From an uncultured Lachnospiraceae bacterium (GTDB lineage Bacteria > Bacillota > Clostridia > Lachnospirales > Lachnospiraceae), in assembly GCA_947053345.1 (NCBI GenBank), contig CAMRSM010000018.1:19974-83973 (forward strand): a DNA stretch of 64,000 bases, read 5' to 3'. The position numbers and the translations under genes were made by a program. The notes under the pieces are model-generated. The model worked only from the letters and a program-made list of their open reading frames with translations. It had not been told where the DNA came from and searched no databases. Positions within the stretch are counted from its first letter, which is position 1. Each line of letters begins with the position of its first letter. This document shows, piece by piece, positions 1 through 6,985 of the stretch.

Positions 1-60
1 AATAATGACCATGATTGCTGCTATAATTGCAATGCACTTCACTTTTTCACTTTTCTTCAC
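1..60 (-). CDS. N-terminus of a small membrane or secreted protein (partial)
   Basis: A GTG start at 60 follows GGAGGTGCGGCAA and reads MKKSEKVKCIAIIAAIMVII before leaving the window. The lysine-rich start followed by a hydrophobic run suggests a signal peptide or membrane anchor. It overlaps the 3' end of the VRR-NUC gene by 14 nt, like other junctions in this operon. Function unknown. Confidence 0.45.
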   Translation of the reverse strand, partial: MKKSEKVKCIAIIAAIMVII

Positions 61-523
61 TTGCCGCACCTCCTGCGCCCTTTGCTCTGTAAACTTTCGG
101 ATTTTCCCACGGTTCTTCCCTGCTTATCTTTGGATAGCCCGGAAAACGCAGATAGCTTGAAATCAACCGTTCCGCTTCTTCTGCGCCGTAGCATACCGCC
201 GCACAATACCCCTGCGCCGCCAGTTTTTCCAGCCATTCTTCCTGCGCTTCCGTGGTCTTGTTCCTGCCATACTTCATTTCGATATAAAGCCCGTGGAAGC
301 CGTTCATAGGCACTGGCAAGCATAAGTCCGGCACTCCCGCTTTCACGCCCTGCCGCTTCAAATTTGCCGCTTCCAGCTGGTTTCTGCTGCCGCCGTTCGG
401 CACATGGTAAAGTAGCTTCAATTCCGGGTGCTTCGCTTGCTGCCATCCGCACCACACAATCAATGTTTCCTGCTCTGTGGCTTCACTCCGTCTTCGGTTC
501 TGCTGTCTTGTGTAATATCCCAT
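47..523 (-). CDS. VRR-NUC domain nuclease (phage type)
   Basis: The 158-aa protein has the signature of small stand-alone VRR-NUC enzymes of the PD-(D/E)XK nuclease superfamily: an N-terminal helix, then HVPNGGSRN, then GVKAGVPDLCLP, then LYIEMKYG, where the D and the E/K carry the catalytic metal site. Such proteins are common in phage replication modules and may act on branched DNA. The ATG at 523 follows GGAGGTAAGCGGGA and overlaps the end of the HD-domain gene, consistent with translational coupling. The C-terminal ~35 residues after the fold are not conserved-looking. The family call is confident; the substrate is unknown. Confidence 0.85.
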   Translation of the reverse strand: MGYYTRQQNRRRSEATEQETLIVWCGWQQAKHPELKLLYHVPNGGSRNQLEAANLKRQGVKAGVPDLCLPVPMNGFHGLYIEMKYGRNKTTEAQEEWLEKLAAQGYCAAVCYGAEEAERLISSYLRFPGYPKISREEPWENPKVYRAKGAGGAASEEK

Positions 524-1097
524 TCCCGCTTACCTCCGTTTCGTCAAAGTGTGTTGCCATCATATCCGCAAGATGAAGCATGACAGCCAGCTTGCATTGA
601 TGAAAAGCATTGTCCAAATCATAGCCGCCGCCCTTTGCGTAGAAATCATATTGCCCCATGTGCCAGCGGATAGCCAGCACTTCTTCATCTGTCAAGTGCA
701 TAAACCGCATTATCAGAAATACCGACTTTTCCCCATGCCCTGCCGGAAAGTGCCTTGTTATGTCATAACGTCTGCTTGACCCCTCCGGGGCTTCCTTGTA
801 TGCGTCTATCTTGCACAAGTCATGCAGAAGACCGCAGACCGCCAGCGTTTCCACATTGAATATCTGCGGCGGCTTTATTGCTTCTGCCGCGATAAATGCC
901 AGACGGTGAAAAACATTGATTGAGTGCTTTGCCAGCCCTCCGGGTTCTGCGCCGTGGTGCTTCATGCTTGCCGGGGCTTCAAAAAATCCCTGCCCGCACA
1001 TCCATTGCAGCAAATCCGCTGCGCCGGGTCTGTGTATGTACGTTGTGAAGCATTTTTTATATTCCATTTCAGCCCGTATCATATATTGTGTCGTCAT
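483..1097 (-). CDS. HD-domain phosphohydrolase-like phage protein
   Basis: Starting at the ATG at 1097, which follows a purine-rich GGAAGCGAAAAGGGC site, the product is 204 aa (the longer ORF adds 13 residues without an RBS). An HD-type metal site is visible: GLAKHSINVF, then VCGLLHDLCKID, then conserved His residues (HFPAGHGEKS, RWHMGQYD). The family hydrolyses phosphate esters or nucleotides, and phage members of this type occur beside replication genes. It lies directly downstream of the DGR-type target gene, with the 1121-1140 hairpin in the gap. Substrate unknown. Confidence 0.8.
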   Translation of the reverse strand: MTTQYMIRAEMEYKKCFTTYIHRPGAADLLQWMCGQGFFEAPASMKHHGAEPGGLAKHSINVFHRLAFIAAEAIKPPQIFNVETLAVCGLLHDLCKIDAYKEAPEGSSRRYDITRHFPAGHGEKSVFLIMRFMHLTDEEVLAIRWHMGQYDFYAKGGGYDLDNAFHQCKLAVMLHLADMMATHFDETEVSGNGILHKTAEPKTE

Positions 1098-1120
1098 GCC
1101 CTTTTCGCTTCCTTTCTGGT

Positions 1121-1140
1121 GGGCGTGTTTCCACACGCCC
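1121..1140 (-). other. 8-bp stem, 4-nt loop hairpin downstream of the DGR-like gene
   Basis: GGGCGTGT and ACACGCCC form a perfect 8-bp stem. Read on the coding (minus) strand, the loop is GGAA. It starts 10 bp after the stop codon of the lectin-fold gene. In the Bordetella phage DGR a hairpin of this geometry with a GRNA loop follows the variable repeat and is needed for efficient retrohoming (established knowledge, recalled). There is no T-run, so a terminator is less likely. Confidence 0.6.
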
Positions 1141-1150
1141 TATCAGTTCA

Positions 1151-2095
1151 TCAGTTTTCAGTTTCCAGTTCTTCAAATTCCACATAAGCGGAGCGGAAGC
1201 CAACACTGTAGCTGACGAGGGAACGGGCGTTGCTCAAGAACAACGCACCCAGACCGCCGTAGGAAGTGTGGTGGAAACAGGACCCCCGGAACGGCACGGC
1301 TTCTTCTTCCCCGCTGTCTGCGTATATGTACGCCGTTTCTTCCTCCATATTCTGCGGTACAATGCCCAGCTGCCGCAGGATTTCTGGCACTTCATCCAGC
1401 GCAATTTCCATTTCCTTGAAGCGGCAGCCGTCCCAGTCTTCTTCCGGGGCTTCCGTTGTCACTGTAACGCCGTCCCCTGCTGCCAGATAGATTGTTTCCC
1501 CTGCTGCCGTCTGCGCCCTCTGCCATGCTTCGCTATCCGGGGACAGGTCCGCAACTGCTGCGTCATTGTCCTTTATGTACTCAATCGCACCTTTTGCCAG
1601 CCGCAGCCCTGCAACCATTTCCCAGTTGTCCCCGCACAAATCGCAAACGCCGTCCGGCGTGTGGGTATGTGTCCATGTTACCGGTCCGCTGCCCGTCAGC
1701 GTATGCCCGTAATCGTACTTTTCGCCGCTCTCGCTTTCGTCAAAGTAATATTTTCCCCGTGCCGTGTTGCCGTGCGGAAGCGTCCCGCCCTCTATGCTCT
1801 CATTGTGCAGATATTCCCATTCTGCATTTGTCATCATGTGCCATCCCGGTCCCTTGCTGCGGCAAAGTGCGCTGGCGGCGTTGAAGTCAATGCAGTTCGC
1901 CGCTTTCGCATGCGGGATTGAACACGGAACGCCCTTGACCAGCGTATTTTCATACTTTGAAATATAGATTGCCTTTGCCCTCCTGCCGCAGACTTTAAAA
2001 ACCGGGTCAAGCGGCTTCCCTGCTTCCGGGGTAAACTTCACCATTACAGACGGCAACCCCGCATTGTCGAAAAGTACCACATTTTCATGCTTCAT
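1151..2095 (-). CDS. FGE/C-type-lectin-fold protein, probable DGR variable target
   Basis: The 314-aa protein has the formylglycine-generating-enzyme/C-lectin fold of DGR targets: WHMMTNAEWEYL, then GVCDLCGDNWEMVAGLRL, and a C-terminal VPFRGSCFHHTS...GFRSAYV. The ending matches the usual variable-protein pattern (RGG..., then LxxARS, then GFRxAYV). Between FRG and GFRSAYV many codons are NNC (TTC, CAC, TAC, AGC, CTC), as expected when AAC codons of a template are randomised at adenines. The ATG at 2095 follows AAGGAGG. There is no signal peptide. The gene sits among replication and metabolism genes, not obvious tail genes. The reverse transcriptase and template repeat are not in the window. 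Confidence 0.8.
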   Translation of the reverse strand: MKHENVVLFDNAGLPSVMVKFTPEAGKPLDPVFKVCGRRAKAIYISKYENTLVKGVPCSIPHAKAANCIDFNAASALCRSKGPGWHMMTNAEWEYLHNESIEGGTLPHGNTARGKYYFDESESGEKYDYGHTLTGSGPVTWTHTHTPDGVCDLCGDNWEMVAGLRLAKGAIEYIKDNDAAVADLSPDSEAWQRAQTAAGETIYLAAGDGVTVTTEAPEEDWDGCRFKEMEIALDEVPEILRQLGIVPQNMEEETAYIYADSGEEEAVPFRGSCFHHTSYGGLGALFLSNARSLVSYSVGFRSAYVEFEELETEN

Positions 2096-2130
2096 GTTTG
2101 TTTCCTCCTTGTGTTGTATCTGGTTTATTG

Positions 2131-2490
2131 TTAATTTGATATTGCTTCTTTTCCCGTCCCGGCGTAATACAAAACGCCGTCTTTCTCATATAGCATTATC
2201 AGCCCTTTCAGTGCTGCCAGCGTGATTTCCTCTTTCATGCCCTCTGATATTCCGTATTTCTCACCCAGAAGAATATAGGCGCACCGCTTCAATATGTCCT
2301 GCCCTGCTGCCATGCCCCGGCTGCGCTCCTGCGGCTTGTTATCGTCCAAAACCTCCGTCAAGTACAAATGCACCGTCACGGGCGCAAATCCGCTGTTTAT
2401 AGCCGCTCTGGTCAGTTCTCTTGCATATTCCTTGTTGCGCCGGATTTCGCCCCGGTACGGGCTGCACACATAAAGCAGATTATTTCCCAA
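2131..2490 (-). CDS. DUF4406/DUF7768-like (deoxyribosyltransferase-fold) phage protein
   Basis: The ORF track begins upstream, but AGGAGGTGGCAGGGG directly precedes a TTG at 2490, giving a 119-aa protein starting GNNLLYVCSPYRGEI. The N-terminal YVCSPYRG strand-loop, then NKEYARELTRAAINSGFAPV, and later MAAGQDILKRCAYILL, is the pattern of small nucleoside 2-deoxyribosyltransferase-like proteins in Firmicute phages. A role in nucleotide metabolism is possible but unproven. It overlaps none of the upstream zinc-ribbon gene when the TTG start is used. Confidence 0.65.
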   Translation of the reverse strand: MGNNLLYVCSPYRGEIRRNKEYARELTRAAINSGFAPVTVHLYLTEVLDDNKPQERSRGMAAGQDILKRCAYILLGEKYGISEGMKEEITLAALKGLIMLYEKDGVLYYAGTGKEAISN

Positions 2491-2503
2491 CCCCTGCCAC
2501 CTC

Positions 2504-2809
2504 CTATCCGTCAAATTCCAGTTCTTCATCTGCGCCCACGACTGCTGCCGGGGCTGGCGTTTCTTCCTGCTGCCATTCCGCAAGGTCAAGCATGGTCCCG
2601 CACTTGCTGCAATAGTGCCAGTCAGAAGCGACATGGAAGCGGAAGCCGTCTTTTCTGTCCGGGGCAATGTCTGCGTCATAGCAGGAAAACAAATGTTTCC
2701 CGCAGATAGGACAGTAAAAGCTATTCAAATATCCCAGCTGCGGTTGCCCGGTCAATGTCGGCTGCTGCCCTCTCACCCTCCGGGGCTTCCATGCTTTCTT
2801 TTTCTTCAC
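2504..2809 (-). CDS. Zinc-ribbon phage protein
   Basis: GGAGGTGGCAGCA precedes a GTG at 2809, giving 101 aa starting with KKKKAWKPRRV. Two cysteine pairs (CPICGKH and CSKCGTM) about 35 residues apart form a probable zinc ribbon. The N-terminus is strongly basic and the C-terminus acidic (GADEELEFDG). Nucleic-acid binding is plausible by analogy, but I recognise no specific family. It sits in the same minus-strand operon as its neighbours. Confidence 0.6.
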   Translation of the reverse strand: MKKKKAWKPRRVRGQQPTLTGQPQLGYLNSFYCPICGKHLFSCYDADIAPDRKDGFRFHVASDWHYCSKCGTMLDLAEWQQEETPAPAAVVGADEELEFDG

Positions 2810-2850
2810 TGCTGCCACCTCCTGCAATGTGTCCAATTCGGACAACTTAT

Positions 2851-3228
2851 TTATCCGGCGCACCCTTTTTCAAACTGTGCTGTCAGTTCTTCATACTGCG
2901 CTTTAAGGTCTTTTATATTTGCATTTGTTGCGCACTCTGCACACATTTCGTGTTTCTCGCTGTCATACGGGCAGTAGTCCCAGCATATCCTTATTTCTTC
3001 ATCCAGATTGCTTGCCAGCACCCACATTGCAAATGCTATGTCCGAAAACTCTTTCTTGACCTCCGCTGCGGCTGGCTCTTTGACTGCTGCCACTTCCCCA
3101 TCCGTTATGCCGTACTTTGCTTTCAAATCTTTGTACATCCTGCGGGCGGTTTCCTTTTCGCCGCCCACGCCGTTTTCCGCAAGTGCTTTCACCGCCGCCA
3201 GCTTTTTAATCATTGATTCTTTCTGCAA
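2851..3228 (-). CDS. DUF2786-like phage protein (paralogue 1)
   Basis: TAGGAGGTGGAAGCAG precedes a TTG at 3228, giving 125 aa. The N-terminal ~50 residues (IKKLAAVKALAENGVGGEKE, then TARRMY and KAKYGI) match the DUF2786 pattern (KI..LLALAE...E...A...A..L..KYGI). The rest contains two cysteine pairs (CWDYC, CAEC). The same N-terminal module recurs in the gene at 5625-6197, so the two are paralogues. Function unknown; DUF2786 proteins are frequent in phages. Confidence 0.65.
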   Translation of the reverse strand: MQKESMIKKLAAVKALAENGVGGEKETARRMYKDLKAKYGITDGEVAAVKEPAAAEVKKEFSDIAFAMWVLASNLDEEIRICWDYCPYDSEKHEMCAECATNANIKDLKAQYEELTAQFEKGCAG

Positions 3229-3241
3229 CTGCTTCCACCTC

Positions 3242-4195
3242 CTATCCCTTTTTCCTGCTATATTCTTCAAACCGTTCTACCGTTGCGAAAATCCGTCTAT
3301 TGTTCACCCATCTTTGAAGAAGCCGCACCTTATCCGTGCTTTTCGTATGCTCTTTGTCGTATATCATGACATACGGGTTATATCCCAAATCACGCAGCGT
3401 GTAAATTCGTTCCAAATCCTGCTCATGCGTTGTGTCATAGTTCGTCAGCACGAAAACAATCATCTTTTCCCTGCCCCACCCCGTAATCTCTTTGAAATAC
3501 TTTAGTTTCGGCAGAATAATTTCTCTGTCTTCGTACCGGTCCCATGCAAAGTGAATGGCTTTTACCCTTATTTTCTTTATCAGTTCCGCTTTTTCTTCTG
3601 TCATAATGCGTATGTCAATCCCTTGATTTATGTCCACCTTTGCTTTGCTGTCTATCAGCTGCCACAAAAGGTCTTTCCAATCCGGGCAAGCAATCAAGTT
3701 TGGGTCACATAGCACAATGTTTTTCTGCCCTTTCCAAAATTCTGATATGTTAGCCACTTTCCGTGACTTCTTCCCCTCTTTGCACCCTACATGACAGAAT
3801 TTGCACCCTCTGGGGCATCCCCTTGTCAGAAATCCAAATGCCGTGTCTTTTGTCTGTTCTGGGTATAGCGAATAGTCCGGGTATATGTGTTCTATCTCAT
3901 GCGTCAGTTGTCCGTCTTTCCCTTTTTCAAATATTTCTTCTCCGTCAACCGTCTTTATTGCGTACCCGCTACCGCCCTTTATGACTTCCTTTGCGTTCAC
4001 ATAGTACGGATAGTCCGGCGTAAAGCTAAATACCTTTGACATATACACTTTGCCCATAGGCGGCAGCGGGAAGCCGTGCTTTGTCGGTATGTACCATTCC
4101 ACATTGTCCCCCTGCTTCTTATGCCATGCAGACAATTTCATCAATGGCAAGTTGGGGTATCTGTGACCGTCAACATCTATCAGCCCCACTTCCAT
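3242..4195 (-). CDS. Radical SAM protein of a phage operon
   Basis: The ATG at 4195 follows AGGAGGTGGCAGGGA and gives 317 aa. RGCPRGCKFCHVGC contains the CxxxCxxC motif that holds the 4Fe-4S cluster of radical SAM enzymes. An N-terminal segment (LIDVDGHRYPNLPLMKLSAWHK) precedes it, and a TIM-barrel-like series follows (IVLCDPNLIACPDW, VDINQGIDIRIM, VFVLTNYDTTHE). The layout resembles the B12-binding/radical SAM type without an obvious B12 motif. The start codon overlaps the last 26 nt of the methyltransferase gene. The substrate is unknown; a modification of nucleotide, DNA or peptide is possible given the neighbours, but that is inference. Confidence 0.8.
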   Translation of the reverse strand: MEVGLIDVDGHRYPNLPLMKLSAWHKKQGDNVEWYIPTKHGFPLPPMGKVYMSKVFSFTPDYPYYVNAKEVIKGGSGYAIKTVDGEEIFEKGKDGQLTHEIEHIYPDYSLYPEQTKDTAFGFLTRGCPRGCKFCHVGCKEGKKSRKVANISEFWKGQKNIVLCDPNLIACPDWKDLLWQLIDSKAKVDINQGIDIRIMTEEKAELIKKIRVKAIHFAWDRYEDREIILPKLKYFKEITGWGREKMIVFVLTNYDTTHEQDLERIYTLRDLGYNPYVMIYDKEHTKSTDKVRLLQRWVNNRRIFATVERFEEYSRKKG

Positions 4196-5621
4196 TCCCT
4201 GCCACCTCCTTTTCGACTGCCATAATTCCCCGGAAGACACGAACGGCGCACGGAACGGCAATGCTGTTTCCCAGTGCCGTATATCTCGCATTGTCTGAAA
4301 TCCCTTTGCCGTCTTTTCGCTCCTGCGTCCATCCGTCCGGGAAGCCGTCAAGCCGTTCACATTCAAGCGGGGTCAACCTCCGTACAATGTGCTTTAATAC
4401 CCCCTTGCCCTTTCTCTTTTCTGTCACCAGCGTTTCAGACCCGCCACCGTTATTCCCTCCCGTTGCCCGCAGCGTCCCCACTCCCTCTTTATATCCACCG
4501 TACCCATCCAGACGATATGCCCCGCAGTCCTGCACCACAAGTGAAGTCCCGCCCCTAACCTTTTCTTGTCCCGCTGTTATCGTCCCGGAAACGGTGTCTT
4601 CCTTGAATGTTGACCGCTCCCCGCTTCTGTATAGCTTCGTGTCTGGCACACATACTGCGTGGCGGTCTGCCGTTGTCAGTGTTGGTGCTGTGTCCTCCTG
4701 CATAATGCCCAGCTGGTTTCCACCGTTCTTCCCGGTCCTCCCTATCGCTGCCCCATTCAGCACATACACGGGCAGCATATAAAGCCCCGTTGAAGCACCA
4801 CCGCCGCCGTCCGTTGCTTTCAGTGTCACGCTTTTTTCTGCGTTTATATGAATACGGTCCCCGGTCCTTCCAAAATCAAATGTCATTTGCCCGTCTGCGT
4901 CTTGTTCCATTCCTCCGCTATCCTCTCTAGCAGCGCAATCTTCAAGTCCTGCGGTATCTCCTTTTGTTTCTCCTGCGCCCGGCGCAGAATACCCCAACAC
5001 GCTTTCGCACTCAAAAAGTATTTGTCCGGCACGGTCGTTTCCAAAACTGCATACAAGGAAGATACGTTTTCTTCGCTGGGGTACTCCCCAATATTGAGCG
5101 TCCAGCACCCGCCAAGCTGTACTTCCCCCCCCCCTGCTTCTAACCATTCCGGCTGCTGCCCATCTTCCGCTATCAGGCATTGGAATGTTGGTCTTTGTGA
5201 CTTCTTCAAGCACCCTGCGGAAATCCTGCCCTTTATTGCTTGAAAAAGCCCCCGCCACATTTTCCCAGATAATGTATTTTGGGTATTTTCCATTTGTTGC
5301 GCACCTCATTTCATCAATCACCCGCACCGCTTCAAAGAAAAGCTGCGACTTCTCGCCGTCAAGCCCTTTCTGGTTTCCTGCGGTTGATAGGTTCTGGCAG
5401 GGGCTGCCGAAACTTATAATGTCCACCGGGTCAAGGTCTGCCCCGTTCAGCTTTGTTATGTCCCCCAGTTGCTTTGCTTTCGGGAAGTGCAGTGCGGCAA
5501 TCTCAATGCAGTTCGGTTCAATTTCGCTGGTCCATACCGTCTTTATCCCCACCCCTGCTGCCGCCAGCGGAAATCCTGCGATACCGTCAAACAGACTGCC
5601 CAGCGTCAATCCTGCTGCCAC
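4170..5621 (-). CDS. DNA (cytosine-5-)-methyltransferase
   Basis: The 483-aa protein has the ordered motifs of C5 methyltransferases: motif I SLFDGIAGFPLAAAGVG (SAM binding), motif IV GSPCQNLS with the catalytic Cys, motif VI ENVAGAFSS, motif VIII PQRRKRIFLV, and at the C-terminus motif X YTALGNSIAVPC. A GTG at 5621 after GGGAGGTGTAAGCG is the start. A long target-recognition region (about residues 220-420) lies between motifs VIII and IX. There is no restriction partner in the window, so it is probably a solitary phage methyltransferase protecting against host restriction. An alternative-frame ORF lies inside it at 4883-5293. Confidence 0.93.
   Translation of the reverse strand: MAAGLTLGSLFDGIAGFPLAAAGVGIKTVWTSEIEPNCIEIAALHFPKAKQLGDITKLNGADLDPVDIISFGSPCQNLSTAGNQKGLDGEKSQLFFEAVRVIDEMRCATNGKYPKYIIWENVAGAFSSNKGQDFRRVLEEVTKTNIPMPDSGRWAAAGMVRSRGGGSTAWRVLDAQYWGVPQRRKRIFLVCSFGNDRAGQILFECESVLGYSAPGAGETKGDTAGLEDCAAREDSGGMEQDADGQMTFDFGRTGDRIHINAEKSVTLKATDGGGGASTGLYMLPVYVLNGAAIGRTGKNGGNQLGIMQEDTAPTLTTADRHAVCVPDTKLYRSGERSTFKEDTVSGTITAGQEKVRGGTSLVVQDCGAYRLDGYGGYKEGVGTLRATGGNNGGGSETLVTEKRKGKGVLKHIVRRLTPLECERLDGFPDGWTQERKDGKGISDNARYTALGNSIAVPCAVRVFRGIMAVEKEVAGNGSGADRC
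4883..5293 (-). CDS. Alternative-frame ORF inside the methyltransferase gene
   Basis: A 136-aa ORF in another minus-strand frame is fully contained in the methyltransferase gene. Its C-terminal half (CWTLNIGEYPSEE, then VPDKYFLSAKACWGILRRA) resembles a motif I recall from small stand-alone phage proteins. It overlies the methyltransferase segment DAQYWGVPQRRKRIF through RAGQILFECE. No strong RBS is seen before its first ATG, so expression is uncertain. The similarity may only reflect conservation of the methyltransferase frame. Reported as a candidate. Confidence 0.3.
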   Translation of the reverse strand: MENTQNTLSGKMWRGLFQAIKGRISAGCLKKSQRPTFQCLIAEDGQQPEWLEAGGGEVQLGGCWTLNIGEYPSEENVSSLYAVLETTVPDKYFLSAKACWGILRRAQEKQKEIPQDLKIALLERIAEEWNKTQTGK

Positions 5622-5624
5622 CGC

Positions 5625-6197
5625 TTACACCTCCCTTGCTTCAATCGCCGCTTTTGGCGGTGTCCTGCCGTCCATCACCATCCGCATGAAAGCAGCCTTT
5701 TTATACTTCCGTTCTTCTTCCTCTGTCAATTCCCTTTCTGGGAAGTCATGCTCTTTATATGCCCTTGCCGTTTTATCCGGGAAAAGGTTGTTCTTCTGCT
5801 TGAAAGCAATCATGAACGCTTCCAGTTCCCTTTTCATTTCCTCCCGGTAAAAGCCGAAAAGCAGTTCTATTTCTGCCGCTTCAAGCGCAGTGCAGACGCA
5901 CCCACGCTTCTTCCTGCGGCTATATTTCCCGGTGTATATGTAGCTTTCGCCGCTCCCGGTCACTTTGTAGAAAATCTGTAAAAGCAATTCTTCTTCAAGT
6001 TTCGTGCCGTATGAAAACCACCGCTTTTCCAGCTGCGCAAGTGCCGCTTCCGCTTCATCCTCTGAAATGTCATACTTCCGGCACAATTCTTCATACATCC
6101 GCAGGGCGGTTTCTTTTTCGCCGCCCACGCCCCTTTCGGCAAGTGCCTTGATTTTTCCCAGCTTTTCAAGCACCTTTTCACGTTGTATCTGGTCCAT
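5625..6197 (-). CDS. DUF2786 domain phage protein (paralogue 2)
   Basis: 190 aa; the ATG at 6197 follows AGGGAGGAAACAC. The N-terminus (LGKIKALAERGVGGEKETAL, then RMYEEL and RKYDIS) is the DUF2786 module and is nearly the same as in the gene at 2851-3228. A basic middle part (KYSRRKKRGCVCTALEAAEIE) and a charged helical C-terminus (ELTEEEERKYKKAAFMRMV) follow, as in full-length DUF2786 phage proteins. It lies 3 nt upstream of the methyltransferase start. Function unknown. Confidence 0.75.
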   Translation of the reverse strand: MDQIQREKVLEKLGKIKALAERGVGGEKETALRMYEELCRKYDISEDEAEAALAQLEKRWFSYGTKLEEELLLQIFYKVTGSGESYIYTGKYSRRKKRGCVCTALEAAEIELLFGFYREEMKRELEAFMIAFKQKNNLFPDKTARAYKEHDFPERELTEEEERKYKKAAFMRMVMDGRTPPKAAIEAREV

Positions 6198-6237
6198 GTG
6201 TTTCCCTCCTAAATCTCCAATACTTGCCCCGGATAAA

Positions 6238-6666
6238 TCAAATCACACCCCCTAAATAGCACCACGACTGCGGGGCTTTCTTCACTCCTACTTCCAGCAG
6301 TGACAGCGGTTTTTCATATTCCCGCACATGGGATATATGCCAGCCCCACAAAGGCTTCCCGCTGTCCCCTGCATAGGCTTCCAGCTGTTTCCTTGTCAAG
6401 CAGCTTGCCCGTTCCAGATTGTACGGTGTCCCGCTGTCCTGCGGCGGCAATGCCCATGTGGGAAGCCCCGGCACGGTGTTCAGTTTGTAGAAGCAATCAC
6501 AGACAAATTCACCGACAACGCCCACGCCGCCCGTCACATAGACAAGCACTGTATATGGACCGTTTCCCCGTGGTCTGGTCTTTCGGATTTCAAGCAGCTT
6601 TGCGCCCAGCCTTATTTCCCGCCACCATTCCGGGTGCAGTGATATAATGATTGCACTATATGCCAT
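6238..6666 (-). CDS. ASCH-domain phage protein
   Basis: The ATG at 6666 is preceded by GGAGGGCAGGGAAG, giving 142 aa starting MAYSAIIISLHPEWW. The opening strand followed by REIRLGAKLLEIRKTRP is the conserved start of ASCH-like proteins (PUA-related beta barrel, often nucleic-acid or nucleotide binding). A second strand, YTVLVYVTGGVGVVGEFVC, and the closing PLWGWHISHVREYEKPLSL fit the same fold. It overlaps the next upstream gene by 11 nt. A role in phage RNA or nucleotide handling is inference. Confidence 0.7.
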   Translation of the reverse strand: MAYSAIIISLHPEWWREIRLGAKLLEIRKTRPRGNGPYTVLVYVTGGVGVVGEFVCDCFYKLNTVPGLPTWALPPQDSGTPYNLERASCLTRKQLEAYAGDSGKPLWGWHISHVREYEKPLSLLEVGVKKAPQSWCYLGGVI

Positions 6667-6985
6667 CTTCCCTGCCCTCCGTAAATTCGTTGTCAAGTTC
6701 AATGCGGATATACAGAATGTGCTTCAATTCCTCCACCTTGTATTCCCCAAATTGTTCCACTGGGACCTGCGGCGGCAATGCGTCAATCCTTGTCCAGTCC
6801 CACATCTTTTCAGTTGCCTTGTATGTTTCCATCCCTATCCCGTAACGCTTCACCCTGCGTGTCTTCCTTATCCCTGCATTGTGCGCATTTGCCGCATATC
6901 CTCTGAAAATCACCTGCCCTGCCGCATTTATAATCACAACTCTGTCACTGGGCGTGACTTTCTCTATCGCTTCACTTAACATCAT
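6656..6985 (-). CDS. Hypothetical phage protein
   Basis: 109 aa from the ATG at 6985, which follows GGAGGTGGTCAAG; the longer ORF adds three residues from a GTG. The N-terminus (MMLSEAIEKVTPSDRVVIIN, then GQVIFRGYAANA) looks like a small beta-rich domain of the kind found in short Firmicute phage proteins. The ending is acidic. It overlaps both neighbours by a few bases, which supports an operon. I recognise no family with a known function. Confidence 0.55.
   Translation of the reverse strand: MMLSEAIEKVTPSDRVVIINAAGQVIFRGYAANAHNAGIRKTRRVKRYGIGMETYKATEKMWDWTRIDALPPQVPVEQFGEYKVEELKHILYIRIELDNEFTEGREDGI

Noticed and set aside
1088-1921. 277-aa plus-strand ORF opposite the DGR-type gene
   Set aside because: Shadow of the lectin-fold gene; cysteine-rich composition without RBS or recognisable domain.
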